The notes: generated by a model not told the origin, from the letters alone. A stretch of DNA of 64,000 nucleotides from Chitinophagales bacterium (GCA_013299105.1 JAAFJY010000001.1:266978-330977); one strand, 5' to 3'. Counted from the stretch's first letter, positions 28,459 to 38,176 are shown. Numbers and translations are program-made.

Positions 28459-30243
28459 TCAGTTGCGTTGCGCGACTTGCTTACCCCATTGGTGAATAAG
28501 TTGTTTAATTTTAATGACTGAAACGGGCTTGGATACGAAGTCGTCCATGCCCGCCTCCAGGCATGCTTCCTGGTCTTCCAGGGTGGCACCTGCCGTCATG
28601 GCAATGATGATAGGTCGCATCCTTTTGTTATTGCGAATCATCTTGGTGGCTTCTATCCCATTCAAGTCAGGCATTTGAATGTCCATCAAAATCAAGTCAT
28701 ATTGGTACAAGGTAGCCCTTTGGATCGCCTCACGCCCATTTTCTGCCAGATCAATGGCATAACCCAGGTGGTTCATGATGCGTTGGATGAGCTTTTGATT
28801 CAACGCATTGTCTTCTGCTACCAGCATTTTTAAGGGATAGCGTTCTGCCAAACGATTTTCAGTACCTATATCTTCAACCAGTGCTGCGGGAGCAGTTCCT
28901 TTATTGAACAAAGCGTTGAAGAAAAAAGTAGTTCCCTTTCCAGGCTCACTGTCCAGGTGGATCAAACCGCCCATCAATTCAACTAGGGTTTTGGTAATGG
29001 TCAGCCCCAAGCCCGCACCACCCAAGGCATTTTGTTGGCTATGATTGAGCTGGGTAAAGGGAGTAAAGAGCTGCTTTTGATCCTCTTTCCGAATACCAAT
29101 ACCAGTGTCTTGTACCTGAAATTCCAAAAAGACGCGTCCAGCCAGGGGGGATTTTCCTGTAGAAATGCGCAATTCAACCCAACCTTTTTCGGTAAACTTG
29201 ATGGCGTTGCCGATCAAGTTTACCAAAATTTGGCGGAGGCGATACGGATCACCGTGCAGGTCATTCGGAGTATTGGGTTGAATGTTGAGGCGCAAGTCCA
29301 GCGCCTTATTTTTGATTTTAGGGTCGTTGGCAAATAATTTAATGGTGTTCTGCGTCACTTCGTCCAATTGAAAATCCTGGTACTCCAACAAGAGTTTGCC
29401 CTCTTCCAACCGCGACATGTCAAGTACATGACTTACAAGATTGAGTAAGTGCCGACTACTGATGTTGATGGTTTCGACCAGGTCCTTTTGGTCATGCGAC
29501 AAGACAGTGGTTTCCAGTAAATCAGCAGAGCCGATTACGGCGTTGAGCGGCGTACGAATCTCATGGCTCATGTTGGTCAAAAACTCCGTTTTGGCCTTTT
29601 CGGCTTTTTCAGCTTTGTCTTTGGCCAACAAGGTCTGCTGCTGGGTTTGTTCAATATTGTTTTTGGTATCAATCAGGCGTTTGCGGTCTTTGACATAACT
29701 GATTTTGTAATAGCCCATAGCCAAGCCACTGAATAACATACAAAGCACAAAAATATTGTACAAATCGAGCTTGCGAATCCACTCGCGCTCATAGATGTGA
29801 ATACTTTCCGGGTATTGTAACTCATATACAAACAAGCCAGAAACAAACAAGGTAGTAGCAATGATAAAAGGCAGTATATAGCGCCGATCAAGTAGTAGAA
29901 TGCCAACCAATACATAAAGGAGGAAAGTGGAAAGAGTGGACCCTCGCACGCCACCATTGTCGAACCAGGTACTGCCGACCGTAAGCCCCATTACCAACAA
30001 AAAGGGAAAGACGTTTTTTCGGGTTTTGGGTACAAACCGCACCAAGTAAAACTGGACAGCACTCACTACCAGGACCAAAACAAGCATATAATTGACAAAG
30101 CCATACAAACCCACAACCAGGTTTTGGATCAAACCAAGGATTGTGGAAATAAAGGTCACGATGAGTAAAAAATAGACAATTTTTTGCTCAATGGGTACAT
30201 TTGGATCCCTTATTTGGAAAAATTCGATCAATTTACTAGACAT
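28459..30243 (-). CDS. Hybrid sensor histidine kinase/response regulator (copy B)
   Basis: I set the start at 30243 ([13 protein letters not shown]), which gives exactly 594 aa like copy A. An ATG at 30303 would add 20 residues. It aligns with copy A without gaps over the N-terminal membrane domain, the coiled coil ([12 protein letters not shown]), His227 in [16 protein letters not shown], the HATPase motifs ([23 protein letters not shown]) and the receiver ([11 protein letters not shown]). The membrane parts have diverged more than the catalytic parts, so the two kinases may sense different signals. The spacing to copy A is 26 bp, indicating one operon. Confidence 0.93.
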   Translation of the reverse strand: MSSKLIEFFQIRDPNVPIEQKIVYFLLIVTFISTILGLIQNLVVGLYGFVNYMLVLVLVVSAVQFYLVRFVPKTRKNVFPFLLVMGLTVGSTWFDNGGVRGSTLSTFLLYVLVGILLLDRRYILPFIIATTLFVSGLFVYELQYPESIHIYEREWIRKLDLYNIFVLCMLFSGLAMGYYKISYVKDRKRLIDTKNNIEQTQQQTLLAKDKAEKAEKAKTEFLTNMSHEIRTPLNAVIGSADLLETTVLSHDQKDLVETINISSRHLLNLVSHVLDMSRLEEGKLLLEYQDFQLDEVTQNTIKLFANDPKIKNKALDLRLNIQPNTPNDLHGDPYRLRQILVNLIGNAIKFTEKGWVELRISTGKSPLAGRVFLEFQVQDTGIGIRKEDQKQLFTPFTQLNHSQQNALGGAGLGLTITKTLVELMGGLIHLDSEPGKGTTFFFNALFNKGTAPAALVEDIGTENRLAERYPLKMLVAEDNALNQKLIQRIMNHLGYAIDLAENGREAIQRATLYQYDLILMDIQMPDLNGIEATKMIRNNKRMRPIIIAMTAGATLEDQEACLEAGMDDFVSKPVSVIKIKQLIHQWGKQVAQRN

Positions 30244-30500
30244 GGAAGGTACTGGACTTTTTCCTGTGTATGTGATCAATATGGGGACTGTACATTGAGA
30301 CAAGGTAAGAAAAAAATGTAAAAGCTATTGGTCTATGTTTCGATGCATAGAAAGATAACGGTTTTAGCCAAGCGAGACTGCCTTGGTTGAAACAGCAGCG
30401 GAGGGTATAAAAGTGGTCAGCGGACTGCGTATGGAGCGAAGTCTCAACTGCACTGGGAAAGATCCTAACTTCCTACAAAAAATAGCCGAACATAAAAAAC

Positions 30501-30537
30501 AAAAAGCCCCAGCAACATCCAGCTGCCGGGGCTTTTT
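30501..30537. terminator. Bidirectional Rho-independent terminator
   Basis: A 10-bp stem AAAAAGCCCC / GGGGCTTTTT (30501-30510 and 30528-30537) surrounds a 17-base loop. The A-run and T-run make it usable on either strand. It follows the stop of the small T9SS gene at 30557 on the minus strand. Confidence 0.85.
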
Positions 30538-30556
30538 CATGGAACTTTTCCTAAAA

Positions 30557-30901
30557 CTATTGCTTCTGCATCCGTTTGGTGGCGAGCACTTTGTTCTTCT
30601 CACCCAAGATCTGGACGAGATACATCCCACGGGGCAGATCACCTACGTAATAGCGTTTGTCGGGAGTGATTTCATCGAAATTTTTCATTTGGCTGCCAAC
30701 CAAATTGTAAATCACAACTTTGTGTACTCCTTGTGATTCAGTGAGGCCAATGTGCGATGTGGCAGGGTTGGGGAAAACCTCCAACGCTGGCCCACGATCC
30801 GCAGTGGCTACTGAATACCAATTGCTTTTTGCAGCGTTTTGGCCAATTGCCTTCGGGATTATGAAAAGTACCAGGGTCAAAAAAAGTAAATAATGCTTCA
30901 T
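30557..30901 (-). CDS. Minimal T9SS C-terminal-domain protein
   Basis: This 114-aa protein has a Sec signal (MKHYLLFLTLVLFIIPKAIG, then Q) and about 20 linker residues. Almost everything else is a type A sorting domain: ALEVFPNPATSHIGL, VVIYNLVGSQMKNF, YYVGDLPRGMYLVQIL and the Lys/Arg end ATKRMQKQ. There is no cargo domain, which is unusual. It could be a remnant of a larger gene or a small surface protein in its own right. It stands alone with its own terminator at 30501-30537. Confidence 0.8.
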   Translation of the reverse strand: MKHYLLFLTLVLFIIPKAIGQNAAKSNWYSVATADRGPALEVFPNPATSHIGLTESQGVHKVVIYNLVGSQMKNFDEITPDKRYYVGDLPRGMYLVQILGEKNKVLATKRMQKQ

Positions 30902-31273
30902 TAAACGGTTTTTGTCGCTACAAAATTAAACAAATATCGCAATTTTTCACCTTCGAGGGTCAAAGGTAGCTTAGGTGAAAATGTTACTAGAAATAAAAGT
31001 AATGCATCCACAGGAGAAAAACAAGCTAAAGTCCAGCTTTATCATTTTTTTAACGTTTATCATCCAATTTGTGAGCATTGTTTGACGTTTATGGCCGCTT
31101 TCTTTGAACCCAAGCATGCTAAAGCCTGGCATGATGGACTTTTTAGCCTTTGGTTGCTGTACTTTGATTACCTTAGCATACCTGTTTAATGAGACAAAAA
31201 ACACCCCAGTTCAGCTGCAAGTCTTGTTTGTTTTCTGGAAAAAATTTTAAAAAACGCATATTTTGACTCAACA
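30902..31273. other. Gene-free divergent spacer
   Basis: This is 372 bp between the divergent small T9SS gene and the TPR membrane protein gene, so it should hold both promoters. It is AT-rich. I could not find a confident pair of Bacteroidota promoter boxes, a repeat copy or a small gene. Confidence 0.4.
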
Positions 31274-33586
31274 ATGACGGAACACACTGCTCAAGAAGAC
31301 TCCATCTTCGATTGGTTTAGCCAGCAAAAGTGGTTACACTATTTGCTTTCTTACTTAGTTGCGGCATGGTCTTTGACCGAATTTCTAGATTGGTTGGTCC
31401 AACGTTTTCACCTTTCTCCAGAGTGGGCCAACATCGTTTTCTTCTTTTTACTGATGATGCTACCTGGTGTTTTATTGTTGATTTTGAACCAATTGGGTAA
31501 AAGTCATTTTTCCAAAAAAATTGAACACGGGGCTTTGATGGGCAACGCTGTTTTGGCCTTAGGGATTCTGCTGTTTGCTTATCGCGATGCCTATTTGGGT
31601 GTCACTAGCGATAAAGTGACGGTTACGGATGAAAAAGGCAAGACCATTGAACGAATGGTAGCCCGTACCGGCTATGCCAAACGCTTGGCCATGGTGCCCT
31701 GGGAAACTGAAAATTTAGGGGCAGAAACCTGGCTTTATCTAGCAGGTCCAGCCATGTTGGAGACGGACTTGGATCAGGACATCCGGCTGAGCAATTTTTC
31801 ACCTTTTTCCATGCAAGCTGAGTGGGAAAAAATCAAACATCCTTATTCCGAAAAAGCGTCCCTCAATCAACAAAAACAAATAGCAGAAGCTTTGTATTGC
31901 GAGTATTTCACGTGCGGAAAGCTCAGTAAGAAAGGCTTGTATTACCAATTGACACTTGATTTGTATCACACCAGTGATCTTCGACTAGTAGGTGATAAGG
32001 TTTTTCAAGCAGGGTCGATTTGGCAATTGAACGACCTGGCCAGCGTGTTTATCCGGGAACGTATTTTTTCAAATAAAGACTCCAAAATCCTTGATTTGCC
32101 CCTCGATAACTTGCTCCCAAACCAGTTGAGTGTATTGAAAACTTATTATGAGGCAATGGAAAACCTCTACCTCAAACCAGCTGGGGTTGTTGCGGCTACC
32201 CAGCAACTGGAGCAAGTAGTGAATCAGCAACCTAATTTTGCCAAAGCCCACCTAGCCCTAGCTTTGTGTTACACCGACCTTCAACAGGGCGATAAAATCA
32301 AAAACCACCTCGATAAAGCGCTTGAGTACGCCAGTGCCCTACCAGAAAGGGATCAACTTTCGATCAAATACCATTATTATTACTTGCAGTTGGACCAGGA
32401 AAAAACCAAAGCGCTGCTCAAGATGTGGATCAAATTGTATCCACATGACGTAACCCCTTACGCACATTTGATCAAGGTATACGCAAGTAAACTAGAGTAC
32501 GACCAGGCCAAAAAACTAGCCGAAGACGCCATCAAGGCAGGCCACCTGGCACAGGGGCTGACTTATCAAGTCCGGATCGCTTCTGCTGAAGGGGACTTGC
32601 CTACTGCTATTGCTAAAATGCAAGAATTCAGAAAGGCTTTCCCTAATAAGCATGACCAGGATTTTGACATGGCCATCCTTTACCAACAAAATGGTGATTT
32701 CAAAGAAGCGCAAAAAATTTACGAAGATTACCTTGTACTCTACCCAAATGATAAAAATGCCTTGAATAACCTGGCGGTCATCCAACTGCGGCAGGGCAAA
32801 TACCGAAATGCGGAAACGACCCTTTTGCAATTGCTCCAAAAAAACAAGGACCCAATCACCAAACAGGAAAAACACTTTCAACTGTTCAAACTGAACTATG
32901 CCCAAGGCAAAATCAAGAAGGCCCATGAGCACTTCTTTGAAGCACTGCGAACCGCAGAGTCGCACCGGGATTATGGATATGTACTCAACTACTTGTTCAA
33001 CTCATATGTGTTAAAGAGCTTTGCCGAGGTCAAGCAATTCGATTTGGTCCAGCCGCACATTGATCGAGTGCTGAAAGTAGGGTCAAAAAGCACTGAACTG
33101 CAAACTTGCTTCATTTTGATGAACACAGAAGTGGCTTCGCAGGAGGCCAAGCGTCTGGGGCCGGTGTTCAACAGATGCCAGGACATACTACTCAAACAAG
33201 GCGGGCGCATCCAATTTGTGCTCGTGAAAGGGTACCTGGAAATGTACCAAGGCAATGCTAAAGAAGCTGCAAAGCTCTTTGAAGAAGGTCTGACCATTTT
33301 AAAGAAAGACCCTAACTCTGAAACCACGGTGGACTTTATGCGTTGCTTGATTACCAATCAGGAATATGGCAAAGCCATCACGATCGGTCAAAAACAATTG
33401 CGCCTGGACCCCTCTAATGCACAGTTGCTACTTGCCCTTGCCCAGGCCAATTGGGAACAGGGAGACCTGGTAGAAGCCAAGGAGCTGGTACAAAGAATCC
33501 AGAAAATATGGGGCGCTGCCGATGAGAATTTCCGCTATTTTCAGGAATTTCAAGCGTTGAAACTGGAGTTGGAGTTGAAAGGTTAG
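31274..33586 (+). CDS. Membrane-anchored TPR protein
   Basis: The 770-aa protein has three predicted transmembrane segments in the first 115 residues (around LLSYLVAAWSLTEFLDW, IVFFFLLMMLPGVLLLIL and LMGNAVLALGILLFAY). The remaining 600 residues are mainly tetratricopeptide units (for example AKAHLALALCYTDLQQGDK, DFDMAILYQQNGDFKEAQKI, ALNNLAVIQLRQGKYRNAE and LLALAQANWEQGDLVEAKEL). Similar N-terminal membrane modules sit on cyclase- and TolB-linked TPR proteins, but no catalytic or DNA-binding domain is present here. Its stop codon overlaps that of recN by 4 bp. Confidence 0.8.
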   Translation: MTEHTAQEDSIFDWFSQQKWLHYLLSYLVAAWSLTEFLDWLVQRFHLSPEWANIVFFFLLMMLPGVLLLILNQLGKSHFSKKIEHGALMGNAVLALGILLFAYRDAYLGVTSDKVTVTDEKGKTIERMVARTGYAKRLAMVPWETENLGAETWLYLAGPAMLETDLDQDIRLSNFSPFSMQAEWEKIKHPYSEKASLNQQKQIAEALYCEYFTCGKLSKKGLYYQLTLDLYHTSDLRLVGDKVFQAGSIWQLNDLASVFIRERIFSNKDSKILDLPLDNLLPNQLSVLKTYYEAMENLYLKPAGVVAATQQLEQVVNQQPNFAKAHLALALCYTDLQQGDKIKNHLDKALEYASALPERDQLSIKYHYYYLQLDQEKTKALLKMWIKLYPHDVTPYAHLIKVYASKLEYDQAKKLAEDAIKAGHLAQGLTYQVRIASAEGDLPTAIAKMQEFRKAFPNKHDQDFDMAILYQQNGDFKEAQKIYEDYLVLYPNDKNALNNLAVIQLRQGKYRNAETTLLQLLQKNKDPITKQEKHFQLFKLNYAQGKIKKAHEHFFEALRTAESHRDYGYVLNYLFNSYVLKSFAEVKQFDLVQPHIDRVLKVGSKSTELQTCFILMNTEVASQEAKRLGPVFNRCQDILLKQGGRIQFVLVKGYLEMYQGNAKEAAKLFEEGLTILKKDPNSETTVDFMRCLITNQEYGKAITIGQKQLRLDPSNAQLLLALAQANWEQGDLVEAKELVQRIQKIWGAADENFRYFQEFQALKLELELKG

Positions 33587-35250
33587 ACGCCCACCTTTTT
33601 GCCCAATAAATCACGTGCATTTTCCAGCGCAGAGTCACTGGGCGGATTTTGACTCAACATCACCGCAATGGCACGCACCCGCTCCTCATCTTGCAACAAG
33701 CGCACATTGGTGGCGGTTCGGTCGGGCTTATCTACTTTATAAACAAAGTAATGGTAGTCGGCTTGAGCGGCCACCTGAGGTGAATGGGTGATGCTCACTA
33801 CTTGGTGGCCATTCGACAATTGGCGCAGAATACTGCCCATTCGCTGGGCTACATCGCCAGATACACCACTGTCGATTTCGTCAAAAATCAGGGTGGGAAG
33901 TGGAATGGCGCTGGCTACCAATGATTTTGTAGCCAAAGCCAGGCGGGATATTTCCCCCCCCGAAGCCACGTCCTTGATCATTTGTAAGCGGCCACCACGG
34001 TTGGCTGCAAAAAGGAAATTGATCTCGTCGCGGCCTTGGGGGCCAAGCTGGGCAAGGGCTTTATTTTCGATCTTGAGCTGGGCATAAGGCATGGTCATTT
34101 GGGTCAGCATGTCCACTACTTTTTGTTCATAGGCGGGGATGACTGATTCACGTTTTTGGTGCAGTTCCAAGGCAAATTGCTCCAATTTTCCTTCAGCAGC
34201 TTGGATATTTTGCTCCAATTGGGCGATTTCTGCGCCCAAGTTACCAAAGCCACTGAGTTGGCGTTGTAGGTTTTCCTGAATCTCCAGGAGTTCAGCCACG
34301 GTGGCCACACCATGCTTTTTTTGCAGGCGGTAAATCAAGTCCAAGCGGGCTTGCAATTCCTGGATTCGGGCTGGATCGTACTCAGTTTTGTCAGCAATTT
34401 TTTCAAAATCGCTGCTCATTTCCTTCAATTCAAAAAGTAGACTGCCAAAACGTTCGTGTTGTTGGGCCAGTTCAGGTGCTACGCGGCTCAATTGCCCCAG
34501 GGCTTGGTACAATGGCTGCATTTGGCCTACGATGGCATTTTCATTTTCAGTAAGAGCCTGATTAGTGGCACCCAATGTTCGTTTGATGTCTTCGGCGTGG
34601 CTCAAGCGACTCAGTTCGGCTTCTTGCTCTGCTTGCTCATCGCTGCGCAATTCGGCTTTGTTGAACTCTTCGAGTTGGAATTGTACAAAATCCAGCTCTT
34701 TCGAGGATTGTTCATTGCTACGGCGCAGGGTATCAAGGCGGCGTTTGTCACTTTGGTAGCTGCGGTACAAAACCTGGTATTGTCCCAAGAGTTCTTTGTT
34801 GCCCGCCAGTGCATCGATCATTTTCAATTGAAACGAAGCCTGGTTGATGTCCAGGGTATCGAACTGTTGGTGCAGGTCGATCAAAGCACCACTCAGTTCT
34901 TGCAGGGTTTTGAGGTTGACCAAATTGTCGTTGATGAAAGCCCTGGACTTTCCGCTCGGCGTCAACTCTCGGCGGATTACGGCTTCATGGTCATAATCGA
35001 GATCGTTTTCAGTAAAAAACTCCTTCAAATCGTAAGGGCTCAAGTCAAAAACCCCTTCGATTACGCATTTTTCGCCTTCATTGTAAAACGCTTTGGTATC
35101 GGCACGATCCCCCATGATGAGGCCCAACGCACCTAGTAATATGGATTTACCCGCCCCGGTTTCACCCGTGATGATGGTTAGGCCATCGGCGAATTCAATG
35201 TCCAATTGCTCAATGATGGCGTAATTCTGAATATGCAAGCGTTTGATCAT
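33583..35250 (-). CDS. recN: DNA repair protein RecN
   Basis: RecN is an SMC-like ATPase that acts early in double-strand-break repair. The 555-aa protein has the N-terminal Walker A (TGETGAGKSILLGALGL) after MIKRLHIQNYAII, long coiled-coil arms from about 150 to 370, the signature region DVASGGEISRLALATK, Walker B in LIFDEIDSGVSGDVAQ, and QVVSITHSPQVAAQADYHYFV near the end. Length is typical. It converges on the TPR membrane gene with overlapping stop codons. The gene appears complete and unremarkable. Confidence 0.96.
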   Translation of the reverse strand: MIKRLHIQNYAIIEQLDIEFADGLTIITGETGAGKSILLGALGLIMGDRADTKAFYNEGEKCVIEGVFDLSPYDLKEFFTENDLDYDHEAVIRRELTPSGKSRAFINDNLVNLKTLQELSGALIDLHQQFDTLDINQASFQLKMIDALAGNKELLGQYQVLYRSYQSDKRRLDTLRRSNEQSSKELDFVQFQLEEFNKAELRSDEQAEQEAELSRLSHAEDIKRTLGATNQALTENENAIVGQMQPLYQALGQLSRVAPELAQQHERFGSLLFELKEMSSDFEKIADKTEYDPARIQELQARLDLIYRLQKKHGVATVAELLEIQENLQRQLSGFGNLGAEIAQLEQNIQAAEGKLEQFALELHQKRESVIPAYEQKVVDMLTQMTMPYAQLKIENKALAQLGPQGRDEINFLFAANRGGRLQMIKDVASGGEISRLALATKSLVASAIPLPTLIFDEIDSGVSGDVAQRMGSILRQLSNGHQVVSITHSPQVAAQADYHYFVYKVDKPDRTATNVRLLQDEERVRAIAVMLSQNPPSDSALENARDLLGKKVGV

Positions 35251-35393
35251 AAGCTACTCTTGACTCCTTGGTTCTTGAAAAGGATGGAATTGGTCCACCT
35301 CTGTCAAAAGCCGAGGCAAAAATAAAACATTTGTTTGATGTTTTGTAAAAACTTTCCCTACTAAGTTTTTACCTTGATACTACAAAACTCTAC

Positions 35394-35424
35394 TTTGGAG
35401 TTTATAAAAAAGTTGGCATTTTTG
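35394..35424 (+). promoter_or_regulatory. Candidate Bacteroidota-type promoter
   Basis: TTTG at 35394-35397 and CATTTTTG at 35417-35424 are separated by 19 bp. The Bacteroidota consensus is TTTG at -33 and TAnnTTTG at -7. One base of the -7 box differs. The predicted start of transcription would be about 35 bp upstream of the lipoprotein ATG at 35465. Confidence 0.45.
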
Positions 35425-35464
35425 CGGCCAAAATGCAAAAACCCCATAAAGTAAAAGTAACCTA

Positions 35465-35980
35465 ATGACACAATTCTACCGACAACAACAGTTGGCTCTA
35501 CTAGGAGCCTACCTTATTATATGTATGCTACCGATGGCTTGCAGCAAAAAAGATGGAAAAGCCTGGAAACCCTTGGACCTGGCTCCATATGGTATTCCAG
35601 CCGTAGTGATGGCCCCAGACAGCAGCAATGTAGAAAGTTTTGAGATGGGCGGGCAAAAAGAAGTATCGATCCTTGGCAATGGCCCGTCACTTTATTCTTT
35701 GCAGGTATACGCTGGCCGGGCAAAAGGCAATAAAATACTGGAGCAAACTTATCGCCAATTGTTGGAAGTGAAAAGCAACCCTCAATTTGGGAAAGTAGTT
35801 GAACAAAACAAGGAAGGCTTCATTTATGAGTTGAAAACCACTGACCCTGATCGCTATAGTTTCCGTTATATCCATTTGCACCGCGATACTGAAGTGGTCT
35901 TCACCACAGGCCTGAATCGACAATACGATCTATCTACCATCAAAAAACTATATGAATCGGTTATGCAAAAAGACAATTAA
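35465..35980 (+). CDS. Small lipoprotein of unknown function
   Basis: The 171-aa protein has a lipoprotein signal ending in LPMAC (Cys at about residue 26), then SKKDGKAWKPLDLAPYGI. The mature part alternates strands and helices (VESFEMGGQKEVSILG, LYSLQVYAG, FIYELKTTDPDRYSFRYIHLHRD). I do not recognise a family. The stop codon overlaps the start of the esterase gene (TAATG at 35978-35982), so the two are translationally coupled and may act together at the cell envelope. Confidence 0.7.
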   Translation: MTQFYRQQQLALLGAYLIICMLPMACSKKDGKAWKPLDLAPYGIPAVVMAPDSSNVESFEMGGQKEVSILGNGPSLYSLQVYAGRAKGNKILEQTYRQLLEVKSNPQFGKVVEQNKEGFIYELKTTDPDRYSFRYIHLHRDTEVVFTTGLNRQYDLSTIKKLYESVMQKDN

Positions 35981-36804
35981 TGCGATCATTTCTTTTCTCT
36001 TTAACCCTGCTTTTGTCTGCCAGCTTCAGCTCGCCCCTATCAGCACAAAGCCCCCATACCAAGGCTTTTCAATTGGGGCTTATCGACGAAATCCACTCTG
36101 GTATTTTAAACGAAAAGCGTACGCTGAATATTTACTTGCCCGAAGGCTACTCGCCCGATTCTGCGGCTGTATATCCAGTGATTTATCTGCTTGATGGCTC
36201 GGCTGACGAGGACTTTATCCATGTAGTTGGCTTGGCGCAGTTTTGTAATTTTCCTTGGATCGAGCTCTTGCCCAAGTCAATAGTGGTGGGCATTGGCAAT
36301 GTAGATCGTCGCCGGGATTTCACTTATCCAAGTAGCGTTGAAAAAGACAAAAAAGACTTCCCGACCACTGGCGGTTCCGAGCGCTTCATCGATTTCCTGG
36401 AAAAAGAGTTGCAGCCATTTATTCAACAGCACTACAAGGCGGGGAAAGATAAGCTGCTCATTGGGCAATCCCTCGGCGGCTTGCTTGCAGTGGAAATTCT
36501 TTTCAAAAAGCCAGCCCTGTTCAACCAGTACGTCATTGTAAGTCCAAGCCTTTGGTGGGACAATGAGTCATTGTTGCAGCTACAAAGGGCTGCAATTACT
36601 CAAAAAACTGCTGTTTTTCTGGCCGTTGGAAAAGAAGAGAAAGTGATGGAACAGGATGCAAAAAAACTGAATCGACAATTACAAAACAACAAGTCGCCTT
36701 TACTTCAGACCCACTTCAGTTTTTTGAAAAAAGAAAACCACGCTACCATTTTGCACCACGCTGTGTTTCGGGCGTTTGAATATTTTCATACCTTAGATTT
36801 TTGA
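35980..36804 (+). CDS. Secreted alpha/beta-hydrolase esterase
   Basis: A signal peptide (MRSFLFSLTLLLSASFSSPLSA) leads a 274-aa putative esterase of the Fes/esterase-D type (PF00756-like). Visible are YPVIYLLDGSADEDF, the oxyanion region WIELLPKSIVVGIGNVDRRRDFT, the nucleophile elbow LLIGQSLGGLLAV with its Ser, and a late ENHATILHHAVFRAF carrying a His. The substrate could be an acyl ester, a carbohydrate ester or a siderophore. The gene overlaps the upstream lipoprotein gene and resembles the esterase half of the fusion protein at 40352-42445. Confidence 0.88.
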   Translation: MRSFLFSLTLLLSASFSSPLSAQSPHTKAFQLGLIDEIHSGILNEKRTLNIYLPEGYSPDSAAVYPVIYLLDGSADEDFIHVVGLAQFCNFPWIELLPKSIVVGIGNVDRRRDFTYPSSVEKDKKDFPTTGGSERFIDFLEKELQPFIQQHYKAGKDKLLIGQSLGGLLAVEILFKKPALFNQYVIVSPSLWWDNESLLQLQRAAITQKTAVFLAVGKEEKVMEQDAKKLNRQLQNNKSPLLQTHFSFLKKENHATILHHAVFRAFEYFHTLDF

Positions 36805-36848
36805 TTTTTTAGTTCTACTTTACACTATCCACTTATCCAGCAAAAAGA

Positions 36849-37472
36849 ATGATTGCCAAACAAGCAGAAATATACTTTCAAGAAGGCTGTGGGCGCTGCT
36901 CACTCGGCGGAACCCCCGAGTGTAAAGTACACCGCTGGGCGAATGAGTTGGCCCATTTGCGCAATATCATCCTCGATTGCGGGCTACAGGAAGATTGCAA
37001 GTGGGGTAGTCCTTGCTACACTTTTCAAGGCAAAAATGTCACCATGCTGGCTACCTTCAAAGAATATTGCTTCGTGGATTTTTTCAACGGAGCCTTGCTA
37101 AAAGACACTGAGGGCATTTTGGTCCGCCAAACGGAAAATGTTCAGGCTGGTCGACAAGTTCGTTTTACCAATGTCAAAGAAATATTGGCCTTGGAAGTCA
37201 CTTTGAAAACCTACATTTTTGAAGCCATTGAGGTGGAAAAATCGGGCCAAAAAGTAATCCTTAAAAAAACCTCAGACTTTCCCATTCCAGTAGAATTAGA
37301 ACAAACCCTGGTAGCTGATTCCCCCTTCAAACAAGCTTGGGAAGCCTTGACCCCTGGCCGTCAAAGGGGCTATCTTTTGCATTTTGCTGCCCCTAAACAG
37401 ACTCAGACGCGCAGTTCAAGGATTGAGAAGTGTCGGGAAAAGATTTTTGCGGGAAAGGGTTTGCAGGATTAA
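36849..37472 (+). CDS. DUF1801/YdeI family protein
   Basis: The 207-aa protein begins with a DUF1801-like domain that includes LRNIILDCGLQEDCKWGSPCYTFQGKNVTMLATFKEYCFVDFF, written here only to show the family pattern WGxPCY. It ends with the YdeI/OmpD-associated helix (FKQAWEALTPGRQRGYLLHFAAPKQ). An N-terminal Cys/His cluster (EGCGRCSLGGTPECKVH) is present, as in other YdeI members. The biochemical role is unknown. Two further genes of this type lie at 44904-46278. Confidence 0.85.
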   Translation: MIAKQAEIYFQEGCGRCSLGGTPECKVHRWANELAHLRNIILDCGLQEDCKWGSPCYTFQGKNVTMLATFKEYCFVDFFNGALLKDTEGILVRQTENVQAGRQVRFTNVKEILALEVTLKTYIFEAIEVEKSGQKVILKKTSDFPIPVELEQTLVADSPFKQAWEALTPGRQRGYLLHFAAPKQTQTRSSRIEKCREKIFAGKGLQD

Positions 37473-37475
37473 GCG

Positions 37476-37838
37476 CGTAAGGGAGCGTAAAAAAATAAGG
37501 TGGACGGATTTGGGGTTAGTGAAAAAAGATAAATAGCTGGATGAAAGGAAGTTGTGTTCTTTTTTTGTAAGTTCTCAATCCGCTGAAGATCCGTTTACGC
37601 GTTACAAACGCGTGTAAATTGGTTCCGGTCAGAGACCTGGAACCAACGTCAATTGAGCGTTATGCTGGTGTCAGGTCTCCTGACCGACACCGGGCTCCCG
37701 CAGGTTTGCAACGTGCGAACGAAAACATTTCATAGTAGTCACATCAAGTGGAGATAGGTGCAGAAAATGAATTGAGAACTTACCTTTTTTTGCTAAACCT
37801 CAAAAGCAAATTTGGCTACCTTACTGTAGCTCGAATAC
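37476..37838 (-). repeat. Family-1 palindromic repeat interrupted by a small element
   Basis: A reverse-oriented family-1 copy begins at 37476 (CGTAAGGGAGCGTAAAAAAA) and runs to 37566. It resumes at 37784 (CTTTTTTTGCTAAACCTC) and ends near 37838. The 217 bp between are a separate element (37567-37783) that inserted into it, duplicating CTTTTTTT. Confidence 0.75.
37567..37783. mobile_element. 217-bp IS66-like MITE with 8-bp duplication
   Basis: The ends GTAAGTTCTCAATCC and GAATTGAGAACTTAC are inverted, with one mismatch at the innermost positions. The flanks carry a perfect 8-bp direct repeat CTTTTTTT (37559-37566 and 37784-37791). A terminal GTAA and an 8-bp duplication are hallmarks of the IS66 family, so this is probably a non-autonomous derivative. 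Inside are three palindromes: one around TTTACGCGT, GGTTCCGGTC-AGA-GACCTGGAACC, and GGTGTCAGGTC-TCCT-GACCGACACC. It has no gene. Confidence 0.75.
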
Positions 37839-38176
37839 TAAGAAATAAGTTTAGACTAGTGGCCCAGGAACAAAATAAATGTCTATATTCTTGGTGAAAA
37901 TTCTACCCGTCTTGCCTCTATTATCTGGGCTTAGACGGTGTGTGTCACGCTCTCTCGCGAAGCGTGACAATTCTCTAATGCTTTCAAATTCTGGTTTTGG
38001 TCAACAGTGGTCCAAATTTTAATTCCGCCCCAAGTTTCGCGGCCTCTTTGTCTCCGTAGCTGCGTTGCTCGTAGGTCAAATAGCCCATTTTCTCTCTTCG
38101 CGCTTGCTACGAAGCCAAATAGCCTGCCGGGACTACGAGTTATTTGTAATTCGTACCACTAGTTTGACACCTTCAT
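37839..38176. other. Gene-free spacer
   Basis: This is about 340 bp between the interrupted repeat and the end of the response regulator gene. A small hairpin-like stretch TCACGCTCTCTCGCGAAGCGTGACA (given to 25 letters only as two halves TCACGCT and AGCGTGA around the loop) lies near 37947-37971. No reading frame is convincing. Confidence 0.4.

Noticed and set aside
37620-37700. The palindromes in the 217-bp element as a CRISPR array or tRNA
   Set aside because: The palindromes differ in sequence and are not regularly spaced with unique spacers. No cloverleaf with a TTCGA loop can be drawn. The flanking 8-bp duplication shows a transposable element.
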